Positions 20,916-34,294 of a stretch of 64,000 bases of DNA are shown here, piece by piece. The first letter of the stretch is position 1; every line of letters starts with the position of its first letter. The position numbers were made by a program, and so were the translations under genes. The notes under the pieces were generated by a model. It worked only from the letters and a program-made list of their open reading frames with translations. It was not told the origin of the DNA and did not search any database. Source of the DNA: Seminavis robusta (taxonomy: Eukaryota; Bacillariophyta; Bacillariophyceae; Naviculales; Naviculaceae); NCBI GenBank assembly GCA_903772945.1, contig CAICTM010000028.1:62001-126000 (forward strand), read 5' to 3'.

Positions 20916-22826
20916 ATGTCCTCAGTTAGAACCAATGGTAGTGTTGGCGTTGGTGGAGTCAATGCCTCCCACCGTTCTTCTATTGGAGGTGGAGCTGTCA
21001 TGGCCGATGGGGAGATTTTGACTTTAGACAGTCTGGAAAATATTCAAAATTCTGTGGAGGAAGGTGAGCAATTGATGTGCAGTGCCCGGTTGCAGTGTCT
21101 GAGGGACTGAGGACCTACCTGAAAGAGCTACCTACCGGTACCTGAAGGGGGCAGGGAGACAGGTTCAGCCATGGTGCAGTACCTGGTGCCAAGATTCCTG
21201 GCAGAGTCCTTTTTTTCCCTGCCAGTTTCTGGCTGGCTAGCTATGATTTGCTGCTATGGCCTCTGATCTGAAGCCGGGAAGCACTTAGCTAGCTAGCTAG
21301 CCATTCGATGGGTGGATGTCTGGACTTGAAAAGCTGCATAAATCTCACTCTCTGCACTCTCCTGTTTGCTTTTGCCTTTATTTGCTGTATAGTGTTGCAA
21401 TACTGTGCAGCGTAAGTGTTTGTGCTTGCTAGCTAGCTATGCATACGGTATGCATAATGCTTGGCTTAAGGTACCATCCATTGGTCTGATCTGATCATCT
21501 CTTTTTGCCATTCCAATGCACACAGCAACAACTTGGAAATTCCGGAAAAACTCAGACAACGTCTCAAGAAAGAACTAGCCATTCCGGAGGATGAAAATGT
21601 CACCAAAAGTGCTCCGCCCCATGTCAACACGGAACTCAAAGAGGGCGTCGCCAGTCATCAGAAATTCCTCAACGATCTACGTTTGTCTTCGATGCGACAA
21701 TCGTCCATGTCGGAAGATACTGACAGTGTCAAAGAATCCATCATTGATCATGCCTTGATTCAAAAGGTCAAGAAAAATTCCGATATTCTCAGAGCACAAA
21801 TGCCTCTCTTGGATCTTCGCGTCAAAAATGCCAAATACGTCGCCACCAATCACTACGAAGACGATCCAAACAAACAGAAAAAGGGCTACGACGAAGTCAA
21901 TCAGGATGGCGAAGAAGGAGAACAGCCAAGGACCAGAAGGGCCAAACAACACATTGAAACCGTCACATCGGCCGGCATTTGCTTCAAATGGTATCGAAGG
22001 ATCAAACGACTCGTCACCAAAGGACAGTGGCAGGACTACGCTCTGGATACTACCATTATTGAAAATGTCAACCTCATCTTTGAACCAGGCAAAATGGTAC
22101 TCATGCTTGGAGGGTAAGTGAACTTGACTTTAAAAGTTTGCTTGACATGCGAGCAATCGCTTACCCCTGCACGTCTTGTCTTTGTTCCTCCTCCCCCCAA
22201 AAAAGACCCGGGTCGGGCAAGTCGACCATGTTAAGGTTCATTGCAGACATTCTTCCCAAGGGAAAGGACTACCAGCAGTCGGGAGAAGTCACACTCTCTG
22301 GAATTTCACCCAGCAGCGAGTCGCCAAAAGTTCATTGGCCCAGTCTCATTGGATTCATGGATCAGATTGACCGATTGCATCCATACCTTACCGTATTTGA
22401 AACTTGTGAATTTGCATTTCGTTGTCGATTGGCCGGCACTCATAAACGACCCTGGCAAGGATCCGGACCAGAAATCGATCAGCGAATTGCCGAGATGGAT
22501 GCCGAAAAGTCAATCGTAAACCTCGTTTTGGAAGCACTTGGATTGACTCGTGTCAAGGACACCTTTGTGGGCGATCAAGAAAAGGTTCGTGGAGTCTCGG
22601 GAGGAGAGAAACGCCGTGTGACGGTAGCCGAAATGATGTGCATTGGAGCTCCCGTACTCTGTTGTGATGAAATCAGTACCGGGCTGGATGGTACGTACCA
22701 CGAACGATCGACAACTTGGCTTGCAATGCATTGGATCAATGATTGCGGTATCCTTATCCATGACTCAATTCGCTTCACATCATAACGGCAGCCGCCACAA
22801 CCTTCGACATCACCCTTCTCTTTGGC
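20916..22826 (+). CDS. ABCG (PDR-type) transporter, 5' part only
   Basis: Exons are 20916-21063, 21393-21411 (19 nt), 21526-22113, 22206-22690 and 22792 onward. They equal the first five exons of the complete gene at 39607-46001. The copy carries the first nucleotide-binding domain, with Walker A GGPGSGKST, signature VSGGEKRR and Walker B CCDE. It loses the match after 22826, in exon 5. The next 97 bp can be roughly aligned to the true exon with many errors and then meet the N gap. One in-frame difference lies near 21924 (three bases fewer than the other copy). Confidence 0.85.
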
Positions 22827-22948
22827 AGGATTGGTCTGTCTGCGAGTTTGTGCCAGAGTGGCACGAGTGATCTTTATTTTATATCAGTCTGGTGGTGCTA
22901 CGCGGACTATCTCTTTTTGCTTTNNNNNNNNNNNNNNNNNNNNNNNNN
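22827..22948. other. Corrupted contig end and 25-N assembly gap
   Basis: Positions 22827-22923 look like a very noisy version of ABCG exon 5. For example, CGAGTGA and ATCAGTCTG recur in the order seen at 41541-41565. Exactly 25 N follow at 22924-22948, a fixed-length placeholder and not a measured distance. The sequence on the other side belongs to the interior of the copia element. Confidence 0.8.
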
Positions 22949-25900
22949 AGCACGGGTGTTCGTTAAACCTTCGAGTCCTTTGTGGCTAAGCTTACGTCGC
23001 TCTACATGCAGCAGGACTGTTTGTGCTTGCCGTGCACCATTCTGTTGGCTACACAGGGGTCGTAAGGATTAAACTTAAATCCGTTCCGGACAATCGTCTT
23101 CCGGAACTTACGGTAGTATAGTAGGCTAGCTACCATTGTACCGTAGATGGCATTCAAGAATTGCAGTAGCAACTGCTAGTTGCCTTTCTTATCCGTCGTT
23201 ACGAACGGTTTTGTTAGACATCTGGGGCCTATTTCACACAAGCATGTCTTACTAGTTGACTCCTCTTACTCTAATGATTACCATAGCTTTTTCATCCTCG
23301 ACTCTTGTCTGGATGAATGCGTTCGGGATGTCAATGACTGCCGCGTTCCTTTCCTCTTCAGCGTCTATTATGCAGGATAGTAGTACTGCTTCTGTCGACA
23401 CTTTTGGCGAGCTTGCGTCTTCCTTGGAGATGAAGTCACGCTCTTTGTTGCCTCCTGCAACCGCTCGGGCTTTGATCTTCCCGTTCCTTTTTAACTTTAG
23501 GAACAGGTGTGACTCTAGAATACTCTTGCGTTCCATATCGCTGAGTTCTCCCATTTTCTTCGGACGGCAGGTGTCCCTGAGATGTAATTGTTTCATCTCG
23601 GCAAAGGCTGCATCGTGCGCTTTGTCTTTCCACTCCTTGAGTCCAACCTTCAATGACAACTGTGTCATGATGGCTGCTACCACATCAAGTTCTTCTTCTA
23701 CCTGTGAGTAGAACATGTGTGCATCTAGGTGCAAGACACGTTCAGTCGTATGGACGTTTGGCGTCTCATACTTCTTTCCATCAAAGCTGGAAATATACGA
23801 TTCCTTTGCTTGTGTCCTCACTCTACTGAACCTGCGCACTCCTGGCGTCGGCTCAGGTGCCGCTTGGGTTTCAACGCACACTCCTGGGATCTGTTCCAAG
23901 GGCTGTTGGTCCGTAGTTGGTTCCGGTTCCTCTACCGTTTCGACGATAGGTTGTGTAACCTGTTCCGTTTCGATTTTCGGTTCAACGCCGATTTCATCAT
24001 TCGGTTCGTTGCTTATCGGAGTTCGATTCTTCGTTGTCGTTGACGTTGTCCTGGAGATCGTCGAGATCAGTGCGTGTGCGGCGTGTTGCGTGTGCAAGAT
24101 GTGTTCGAGAGTCCGCGTCGAGTCTGCGAGTGGTGGTTGGATCATTGGTGTGCGGGGTGCGTCATGCTTGTGCGTGTGCGGTGTGCCGACGTCGCGTGGT
24201 GATCCGACATCACCAATGGTGCGTGTGTGGGGCGTCGTAGAAACGAGTTAGTTTTGGGCTGTGCGTGTTGTGATAGATTGTGTGAGTGTAGCACGTGTGT
24301 CGGGCATTGGATCTTGTTCGCGTTTGTGTGCGTGGAGAGATTGTGTGCTGTGGCCGAGCGGAGTGCTATAATTTGTAGCCTCGTGTGTGTGTGTCCGCTG
24401 GCGTGTGCGCGCAGTAGCGAGAGATGGCCCCTTGTGGGTTGGCCTCCGAGGCTGTAGCGGCGATTCTTCGTGCACCTGGCAGTAATCTACGAACTGCAGG
24501 CTCAGGTGCGTTTTATAGTCCAGGTACGTTCCCATTCGTTATCATGAGGGTGTGTGTGTGTGTGTCGCTGACCCCCGCCTTACTTGGAAAGTACGTCACA
24601 TGTTTGACGACTTTTAACACCAAGTTGACGGTTTATATTTTTGGCATGCGTGTAAACGTTAGGCTATGCCGGACATCTCGTGTCCTTTCCTTTACTACCC
24701 GGATTCTACGTTTGATCTCGGGTACGTGCTCGTTAGGACTGGCAACGTTTACTACCGGTCCACCCGGCATTGCCATGATTGTGTTGGACAGAGGCTCAAA
24801 CTCATTGTCCACATGAATGGTCGTGATTCTGAAACCACGAGCCTTGTAGAATCGATAGACCTTCTGGACTGCGTCTAGGATGGGCTCTAGCTTCCTGTTG
24901 GGCAGGGTTCTAGATGTTGTAAAATCAATTTTACGGCTTAGCGTTAACAGGAACGGAAATCCTGCCACAAAGAAAATGTACATCGTTAGGAACACATCCT
25001 TGTGTAGTTGAAAAAAGTCTCTCGGCACTTCCATTGCATTGCCTGCCACAGCGTTCGGTTTCGTACGATTGGTCTTGCCTTTCAGCGAATCAATATCCTT
25101 GCCCCAGATGGCTTGTGCCGTGTCGATATCTTCAACGGTCACTGGGCAATTTTCGATTTGATTGCTCATAATAGCCCATCGGAAATCTTTGATCGATGGA
25201 TAGACGAGTTGCTTGTATAGCAGCTTCGCCCTTTATGCTGCTTTAACTTGTCGTTTGCTGAAGCCTTCCTTATTTTCGGCGACAGTATTAACAAGTGCCT
25301 TCCCTTTTTCCTAGGTTCATGAACGTGTAATCCTTCACTGTTCATTTCGTATACTACGTCCGGTAGGCCTGGTCGGATGACTGTGTATGTTCCTTTCGGA
25401 CAGTCATAAACGATGTTGCAATTCTTGAGGACATTCTTAACAGATAAGATGTTCGTGATTACTCTTTCATCGAACAATACTCTCTGTTTGTGGCCAGCTA
25501 ACTGGTCTGTGTGCTGGACCTTCAACTTTCCTCCGGTACTCTTCACTGTAATTTGACGATCGGCTTTCCTGTTGTCGGTAACCATGTCTTTATTACAGAA
25601 TAGAACCAACGTGGACTGGTTGTCCAGTAGTTGGATCTCTCTCATATCTATGTCGTCACATCCTTTTGTGTGGGCGACTTTGCCTTGCTTAGTCGGTTCC
25701 TTCGTTCCGTCCGCGAACAGCGGTACGTCGAACGTAACGAACCCTTTTTCGACTTTCTCTTCATCTGACTGCGTTATATCAGAGTCGGCATCATCCAGTT
25801 CTTCCTCCAGTGTTGTCAATGCTGTCTTCATTTTATCTTGCTGTTTGCTGATAGTAGCTAGGGTTTTCCTTTGAACGCTACTAGAGTTTTTCTTGCTCGA

Positions 25901-28241
25901 CGTGCCTGACTTGCTACGCTTGCTCGACCTAGAATTGTCATCGTCGTCTTTGTTTTTATCTTTATCTTTATCTTTATCTTTATCTTGTCGGACAGTGCGG
26001 AGCTGGTTGTCCTTTATCGTGGCATGAAAAGCATTCTTTCTCTCTCCAGTATTCTTTATCATAGCTCGCTTTTCCGCGGCCTTTTCCTCTTCCACCACCC
26101 TCCTCTCCGCCTTATGCTGTCTGAGGAAAGGAGCTTCCGTGGGAAGTGGACTGTCGTGGGTGTGTTACTCTTGTGGTGTTTGTCCAAAAGGTGTAATACC
26201 TATGTAACGTGTGGGGATAGTTATCATGCCTTTGGCAAAGTCGTCCCTCAGGTATCTGTTTAAGGGACTGGTTATTTTCGGCTAGAACTAGTTGTTAAGA
26301 AGATGTTAACTATAGTACCTGTTCCTCTGCGTATGCCGATGACTATCTCTTGGTCTTCGACTGCCAGGTCAGCGTATTCTGTGTCTGGGTGGAGTAGGTT
26401 GGCCGTATGCAGCAGCGCTGCGTCGTGTGGCTTGGAAATACACCACGGATTTTGCAATGTCCTTTTTAGTGGTAAATTGCTCGTGGTATTCGGAGCGGTA
26501 AGGCTCCCTTGGTGGAAATTCAACAGTTGTTTTTCCAGTTGGAATAATGTGTTGGTACACAAATTATCATCGGTCTGGCCCATGATCGTCTTGATGGAAT
26601 CATTTTTCGTAGCTCCAAGTGGGTCGCATCTTATACAGGACGTTTCGTAGTCCGTGTTCTGTTCATCTTGTCCTTTAATAATCGGGTGCACTCCCTAGGA
26701 TTCAAGTTGAATGACTTTGCCTCATTTTCTTGTAGTTTTGCCAACCTCGTAAGGTGGGTCTCATCAGCCCTCATACTCTGTTCTCTCGAATCCCCCGAGT
26801 TCCTCGTCCGGTGGATCTGTCTATGGCTGAGTGAGGTTGGCATTCATTTTTCGAGTTGTTGCTTTCTCTATCGTTTAGTGTGCGTAAGCCTACCTGAGAC
26901 TGGGTTCATCATGACCTCGGCTATCTCTTCTTCCAGTAGCTGTAGGTTTGTTTGGGTTGCAGTTTGGAGACGAAGGTTGTTCTGTTCGCGTCGTTCCCGC
27001 GGCTGCGTCAAGCCTGTTTCGGGTCTCCTCTGAGTACACACGGTCTACCAACACTGTTGTTTCAGGTTGCGTAGCTCATTTCTGATGTCGTCACCCAACG
27101 TATTGTCCAACGTGGAGGACATCTTCTCCCATGTTCGTTTCATCTGGTCTGCCGTTCCCAGATCCAGTTGTACCGAAGTTAAACACATGTTGATCGAGGC
27201 TTTGCATGAACCTTTCTGCTGGTTCGACGATGGGTTTGGTATTCCATGCCCTCTGTGCTTTGCCGCCTCTTCGGCCACCTCGTCCCTTTACCTCTACCGC
27301 TCATTGTCTATGCGTACGGTAGGTGGACGTATTCAATTCTTTCTTTTTTTATTTGCTAGCTCTTTTATTTTAAGTTCTCGTCCGATCTACTTATTCGTCT
27401 CTTTGCTATGGGGCGATAAACTTCCAATTTTACTCCTGGCTAGGTGAGTGTTAAAACTTTGCTAGGATCTTGCCAGGTCTGGCGTTATTGCTTCACACTT
27501 CGTGCGGTTGCTGCCGTTCCGAACCGTCTTGTGCTGGTTGTGTTCCTTGGTTGGGTACCCGTCCTTGGTCCCTGCGCTGGCACTATGGCTTTCGCGCTTG
27601 TTTTTGGCTCTGACAGTTCCGGCTGGATGCTGTCGGCCCTCCTATCGACAATCCTTGTGGATTCTGCGATGAACCTCTTGCTTGCTGCGATCGGACTCAT
27701 CGTCTTCGGCGACGGATCCGTCGCGCCGAATTGCTCGTTCTTCGGATCCGTCCTCGGATCCTTGCACTCGTTGCGTCTCGCGATCCGTCCTCGGATCTTG
27801 CGTCGTCGCTGTTGCTTCGTTGACTGTCGAAATTCTCTTTTGCTGACAGGCTTCTCAGCTGGTCTCTATCGTTCCTTGGTCGTCCTTGCAACGGTAGCGT
27901 CAGTCCGTCGAGGATGCTGTCTCTCGCGTCGCGTCGTCGTCTGCGGTCGATCGATCCGTAGGCGTTCCTCTTCGTACGGTCGTTCGAGTTGCTTCGATAG
28001 ACTCCCTCTTCGACGGTCGAGTACACGACCTAACTTCGCTCCAGTGTTGTACAGTGTATAATGCCATAGCCTTTTTCAGTATATATGTCTAGTTGCTCTA
28101 AGTTCTTTAGTCTTACTGTTGCTAGTTGAGACTTACTTTGAAAAAGTTGGGTGGGCTGCTGTAATTCATGTATTTTACTGGCATGACATTCGTAGTACAG
28201 GGTACAGGTTCAATCCTAGAGCTTCGAGAATCTGCCCAACA
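22949..28241 (-). mobile_element. Second copy of the copia element, cut by the gap
   Basis: It matches the interior of the element from about 4362 to its 5' LTR. It includes reverse transcriptase (around 23250-24000), integrase core (24630-25170), protease with a D-N-Q-S-T motif and gag (25170-27300). It is flanked by the same CTGAT at 28242-28246. The 3' LTR side is missing beyond the gap. It is broken in many places, though several parts read longer than in the first copy. A TG-rich patch at about 24060-24620 looks artificial. It is the same insertion event as 3147-9404. Confidence 0.85.
28086..28241 (-). repeat. 5' LTR of the second copia copy
   Basis: A noisy match to 9263-9404, starting TGTCTAG and ending CAACA, followed by CTGAT. 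The position relative to the EGF gene intron is identical to that in the first copy. Confidence 0.8.
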
Positions 28242-28275
28242 CTGATGCCTGACACGAGTGACAGTCAATTCCTAC

Positions 28276-29039
28276 CATTTGCTCCTGGATGTTTTCTCTC
28301 GAGATCGCGGTCAAAACCATTGAACAGATGCTGCAATCCTTTGAACATGTCACCTCCGGCAGCTGTAAAGTTGATGGTCAGAATGACACTAAGGAACTGG
28401 GCGACTTGGACATGGGTCTCGATTCCAGCAGGGATTTTTAGACGGTTTGTTTCACCATTGCTCTGGTAAGTACATGTAATTCGGGAGGGAGGAGATTCAG
28501 TTCAAAGGGATCAAATGAGCATGAACATCCTTCTAGCAGAAATAAAAGACATTGTGTGATCATCAGCCGTCTTACCGATACCTGAGGATCATCACTCAGG
28601 TCTACTAGATCCCCAACTATACAGTAGGCAAGAAAAACGGTCAATTTGGGGACACTGTAAGTCAATCATATCAACTTTAAAAGAAGTCAAATGAAAGTCA
28701 AGGCAGCACTTGGTCAAAGTACCAGGGTAGCAGGTAACAGGTACCTTGAAACTTACAAATTAAGATTGAGATTGTTGAATTGGACGGGCAAAAAGCAGCC
28801 AAGCAGAAAGAAGAAAGCGGCACTGAATTTGAGTGAAGTGTACATGAGACTGTAAATATCCTCAGTAAGACCTTTTTCCAACCGTCGATCAGGCGATCCC
28901 GCGGCAGCCTTGTCTAACCCTTTGTCCAATTCTTCCACGTCTTCTTCAGGTGGCTCTACTAGGAGTCCATTGTCCACATTTGATCACACTGACTTTCAAC
29001 GATTCAAGTTGCTCTTTACCAGCACTGCCCGTTGCCGAG
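28276..29039 (-). CDS. First exons of the EGF membrane gene, duplicate, truncated
   Basis: Exon 3 (28462-28276), exon 2 (28654-28582) and part of exon 1 (to about 28757) of the EGF gene at 700-10252 recur here. The 5' end, including the start codon, is replaced after 29039 by A-rich sequence. The exon 1/intron boundary (28680-28800) differs from the first copy by many indels. The downstream exons are absent because the copia copy runs into the gap. It is most likely a duplicate of the same locus in the assembly. Confidence 0.75.
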
Positions 29040-29145
29040 GTCTCCGTCAACCTCCCGTGCACGTGCTATATCCTTCGAACAAATGGTCCGTATATGAGCA
29101 GCTAGGAAACTCCAAGCAAAAAACAAAAAAAAAAAAAAAAAAAGA

Positions 29146-29209
<64 letters not shown>

Positions 29210-29658
29210 AAAAAAAAGAAAAAAGCATCTCTGAACTGCGGTCCTGCCCGTTGTCGTTCCCGCCAACCAACTCAGCATCACATGGATCGTAAACAATCCT
29301 CAAAACGCGTACTACGCAACCCTGTTCTTCCCTCCACAGGTCACCGATCCTCGCGCCGTTCTCCAACAAGCGTGGATCGACCGCCCACGCTTCAACCCGC
29401 TACGGAGCACGCCAAGCACTAATCACCAAGGCCGCCCGCCACAATGCTATCGAATAGTAGGGCTCCCACTTCATGCAATAAGCCCCCACTCATAACCCTC
29501 CGCAACATCTCGCACAATAACTCCTGCTGGAACAAAAAAAAAACTCAGCAATATATTCTCTAAACCTTACACCGTAACATCAGAAACGCCAAATGCATGC
29601 TTGCTAAACAACGAAAAACAAATGAACCAAATCAAAAAAAAAAAAAAAAAAAAATAAA

Positions 29659-29725
<67 letters not shown>

Positions 29726-29755
29726 AAAAAAAAAAAAAAGCTAATCTACTCGAGA
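29040..29755. other. Poly-A-rich anomalous insert
   Basis: About 715 bp replace the roughly 115 bp present at the same place in the first copy (around 10198-10310). It holds long A tracts at 29126-29222 and 29634-29740 around a C/A-rich, G-poor segment with no match elsewhere in the window. Lysine- or phenylalanine-only frames here are products of the A tract. It looks like a low-quality read fill and not genomic sequence, though a retroposed insert cannot be excluded. Confidence 0.6.
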
Positions 29756-30405
29756 GTGAGTCGAAATCTGCTGCCAGTTAGCACAATTCAGTGGCAAAGG
29801 TAGTTGTGGTAAATACAATTGTTTACATTTAATTTTTCTAAATCTCAAGCTTTACCACAGCTACCTGAGCTCTATAGCAGGAAGTTCGGCCTCAGGCTGA
29901 CTGGCGATGGCACTGGAAGATGGCGTTAAGCAAATTGGTATGCATCAGATGCGGTAATACTTCTTTTGTATCAAGTTGACACAGTAATTATATCCGTTAA
30001 CCCTTTAATTTACCGCATTCTTAACCTGTCCAAAATTGTCTTCCAGGACTATCGGCGCGGGATCTTTACAACACAAAACAGCAAAATCACCACGCAGCCA
30101 AAATCAGGAGCCATCTTTGCTGGCTTTACTCAATGCTTCTATACTCGGTTGTCATTGGTGGTCCGTTAAAAACAGAGTTTCGAAGGCTTGGTGTTTACTA
30201 CTACTAGCTAGCTAGCTAGCTGAATTGAAAGTGGTGGTCTGAGAAGCATACCGGTAGCAGGGATCAGAGAAGGCTACTAGCTAGAGCCAGATGAGTAACC
30301 GGAGCGACTGGGTGGAAACTGTGGCTTGTAGTTACTAGTTACAAGTTACAAGGGCACACAGAATCCGAGTGGAAATGAACGAATATCCTTCTGCGCCGTC
30401 AGTTG
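29756..30405. other. Intergenic, second copy of 10310-10937
   Basis: It matches the interval between EGF gene and cyclase with many single-base differences up to about 30340 and almost none after that. No gene is supported. Confidence 0.55.
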
Positions 30406-33400
30406 CTATGCCGTCAGGCCAACAGTACTAATATCCGTCATGCTACTCTCTCTCGATCCCATACTCGCGGCATTGCAAACGCTGGCACCGTTCGAGTTGT
30501 GCGCCCAACAGTCTGGAATCATTGAATGCCTCCATTTGGGTTTGCACAGCTCGCAGCGCCCCTTGAAGTGTGCTCCTTCGTCGGACACTATCATTGAGGC
30601 TGCGTCTTCCCCGGCGGGTCTCGACAACAGCAAGATCTTCCACATACCCATCCATCACGTACTCGCTGCTCGGCTTTAGCCTGCTTTCCAAGAAGTAAGT
30701 CGAAACAAGACCCTTCCCTTTTACCTCAACTTCACCACGTGACTCGAACTCGAACTCATCTTTGCACACAGCGCTGACGACAGATTCGGTCACCTGAACC
30801 CGCGATGGGATTCCCGTACTCTCCATACGAGACGGCCAGATTCACTGGGAGTTGGAAAGGAAAAAGGAAACTGGTTGAGTGGATTCTTCTGCTATTAATA
30901 TCAGGACGGCGCAGTGATGGAGCACCCTTACCAGCGTCGCCCCATAGGTCGTAAAGAAAACGAGAGGTTCCCACCACGCCGGCAACAACCGGACCAGTGT
31001 TGATACCAACCCGCAAGTCCAGATTGTTCACCGGATTTTCGCCGTTGAAGTCGCGTAAGGCATCAATCATATCAAGAGCAAAGTGACACATGGCGGCCAC
31101 GGCGCTATCAGGATCTTGGTACGAAGGGATGGAGGTCACCATGTAGCAGTCGCCTGCACGATGCAAGGAAAGCGTGAGAAATATGACCACAAAGGCGGCA
31201 TTCATGCAAGGGAAGCCCGTTGTATACATCGACGTGCCACATACCTATCGTCTTCACCTTGTTCAGACCGTAGCGCTCGACCAAATGATCAAAGCGAGTG
31301 AACAAATCGTTGAGTACCTTGACCAGTTCCCCTGGTTCCATTTTGCTCGACATTGCCGTGAACCCCACGATATCTGTCGTCCATACCATGACGAAATTTA
31401 AAGATGTGAGACCGCTCTTCGTGGGTAACTGGGCGAGTGACAGTGTTTCAAGTGGCTCCCAAACCTTGTACCAGTGTTACAACTTACCGGCAACAAAATG
31501 GTCGCCTTGTCGTGATGATCTGCGAGATGTTGGGGATCGGCTTCAAGCGATCTGCAATCTCTTCTAGGCAGCATGTTTGCAAGAGTTCTTTCTGTGCTCG
31601 ACCTCAAGCCTCGAGCTCTGTGCGCTCTTCTTCTGTTCCGTGATTTCGTGCACAAAAAGCAACGAGAAGTGGCTCTCTATCCTCAAATTCGGATCTGCTC
31701 GATGCACCATCAAACACTTGGAATTTCATCGACCATTTATTGCGCTGCATGACCAACTTCCGACACCAGACACGTTGTCTCTCGCCGAGTATTTTGGTTA
31801 ATGCTTCAGTTGACCTTTCCAACCTGAACAAATCAGCAGCAAAGATCATAGTGTGAGTGAGAAAGCAGACCAACCGGTATACCGGTATACAAAAGTAGGG
31901 ATACCAATAGCAAAGTCTTACCAATGACAATGTTCTTGACATCCTCGCCAAGTAGTTCGTTTTCATTTTTGTACCCAAGAACGTCCACAGCCACTCTGTT
32001 CACCATGTGGATGATTCCATCGGGGCTGGTTGCAAACAGCGAATCAAAGGATGTGTCCAAGATTGCCGATCGAACCCTCTCATCTTGCAAGGCTAACTGT
32101 AGATGCTCCATTTCCTTCTGTTGCGTGATATCTCGAATGAATGCCACCATTAGCGGATTCCCTTGATCAATTCGATTCACTCTCTTGATGCCAATGACAC
32201 AGGGGAACTCTGATCCATCTTTCCGCCGGCCCTTCACTTCTCTCATGGAGCCAACAAAACGATTTTCCCCAGTTTGATGATAGTTCTTCAAATATTTATC
32301 GTGGTTTGTAGCGTGTCCCCCGCCAACAATCATGTCAATGTTGTTGCCAACAAGGTCTTCTTGGCTATCATATCCAAATTGCTTGATAGCAGCCAGGTTC
32401 ACCAGCTCAATCTTGCCCTCCAGATCAATGGCAAACATGGCATCAAAGGAGGCATCCAAGATGGCAGCCCTGACCTTTTGTCTTCCTGGACTCTCAACTG
32501 GAGTGCATCTGCTTCCTTCTGCTTGGTGATATCCCGAATGAAGGCCACCATGAGAGGATTATCACTACTGCCATTCCTGTCAACTCTCTTGATTCCAATG
32601 ATGCAAGGGAACTCAGATCCATCCTTGCGTTTGCCCTTGACCTCTCTGAGGGTTCCCATCAGCCTTTCAACGCCTGTGTCCTTGTACTTTTTCAGGTACT
32701 GATTATGAGATCTGGCATGCCCCCCACCAACAATCATGTCAATGTTGTTGCCAACAAGGCCTTCTTGGCTATCATATCCAAACTGCTTGATAGCAGCCAG
32801 GTTCACCAGCTCAATCTTGCCCTCCAGATTAATGGCAAACATGGCATCAAAGGAAGCATCCAAGATGGCAGCCCTCACTTTTTGGTCTTCTTGTACTTTG
32901 GATTGCAGTGCCTCAGCTTTCTTCTGCTCAGTGATATCCCGAATGAAAGCCACAAGCAAGTCGTTGTTTTGTCGATACACTCTCTTGATGCCCAGCTTCA
33001 CTGGAAACTCTGTTCCATCTTTGCGCCTTGCTTGTACTTCTCGCATTGATCCCATCAAGTTGGTGACCCCTGTTTCCTTGTACTTTTGGAGGTATCCATC
33101 ATGAGAAGCAGCATGGCCACCCCCGACAATGCAAGAGATGTTACTGCCGATCAACTCTTCCTTTTCGTAGCCAAAGACCTGTGCAGCCGTTTGGTTTGCG
33201 AATTGAATGCAGCCATTCAAGTCAATAGCAAAGAGAGAATCGAAGGATGCGTCGATTATGGCCGCCATGACTTTACGGTCATCACTGGAGTTCATCTGAA
33301 AACCCACAGTCGCAGAAGCTTTCTTGTTGCGGTCTGAACAAGCTGTAGAGCCTTGTCAAGATCCTTGTTTATGCTCGTAGCAGTAGCAAGTACTGAAGCG

Positions 33401-33624
33401 AGGGATATGTCGTCTGACTTGGGAGGGGCCGGAGTTGGAGCGGGTGAAGCTGGAACGACTTCAGGGTCTTCAATGGCATTCGTCTCGTCCGAAAGACCTT
33501 TTTCTCTTCCCAATTCCTTGTCATTGCGGATGTTGTGGAGGCACACTTCAACTGCTTCTAAGCCGTAGGCACTCACAAGCTTCCTGGCCTCCTGAACTAA
33601 TTTCTCGTTGCCTAATAGCATCAT
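30406..33624 (-). CDS. PAS-cyclase gene, second copy with frame errors
   Basis: This is the same gene as 10938-14153, with ATG at 33624, exon 1 to 31922 and stop at 30406. Differences are indels: one base short near 32481 and near 33334; an extra base near 30508 and near 30835. A dense patch lies at 31415-31830, covering intron 2, the PAS4 end and the start of the catalytic region, while flanking kilobases match perfectly. The patchiness points to unpolished read sequence and not to pseudogene decay. Function and residues are given for the first copy. Confidence 0.75.
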
Positions 33625-34123
33625 AGTGATTTTTAGTTTTTGGGTGCTCTTGTTTATGAGTTTTTGTTCTGTTTTTTGGAGCTGTCTGTTTTTCTTCGCT
33701 CCGAAAGGGCCTTGAGAGTCTTCCAAGATCCACCGAAGGTGGGATCAGAAATCTGATGTGCTCGCACATTTCCAGTGGGTTGTACTCAGTGGCTTGGTTT
33801 TAGCTAGTCAGCCAGATACAGTAGTTAGTTGCTAGCGCTTCTGCCAGAGTACCGTACTGAAAGATGAATGAAAAAAGCTTCGTTTCTCCTTGAGCTTCTG
33901 GCCCAATACCGAAGCACTTGCATGATGAACGTGTTCGCAAGAATTCACGGGCGCACCATAAGACTCTTGATTGTCTGCATTGTCTTTTGGGATTCTTCAA
34001 TGAAAGGCACAGCATTCTTTGATAGTATTAACAATAAATAAATGAACTACAGTGTTCACCCCTCGGCAACCGAACACATTCTGGCTTCGGAATCGATTCG
34101 GCACAAAGATGGATAACGCAGTA
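33625..34123. other. Upstream region of the PAS-cyclase gene, second copy
   Basis: Nearly identical to 14154-14653. No other gene is supported. Confidence 0.55.
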
Positions 34124-34294
34124 CCGGACCGTTCGACGGTTTTCTCTCAGGCTTTTAAAACTGCCACGACTGACTCAAAATCCTGGTTCGCGTTAGCGGA
34201 TGTAAGAGGATGTGAAGATTTAAGAAGGATGTTTAAGAGGATGTTGAGTATTTAAGAGGATGTTGTTAAGAGGATGTTATTTAAGAGGATGTTC
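34124..34294. mobile_element. Partial MITE with AAGAGGATGT array
   Basis: It has the same left end and array as 14654-14824 and the same abrupt change into Hint sequence, so both contigs agree on this junction. Confidence 0.7.

Noticed and set aside
29016-29803. Poly-Lys and poly-Phe frames
   Set aside because: They are translations of A tracts in an anomalous insert.
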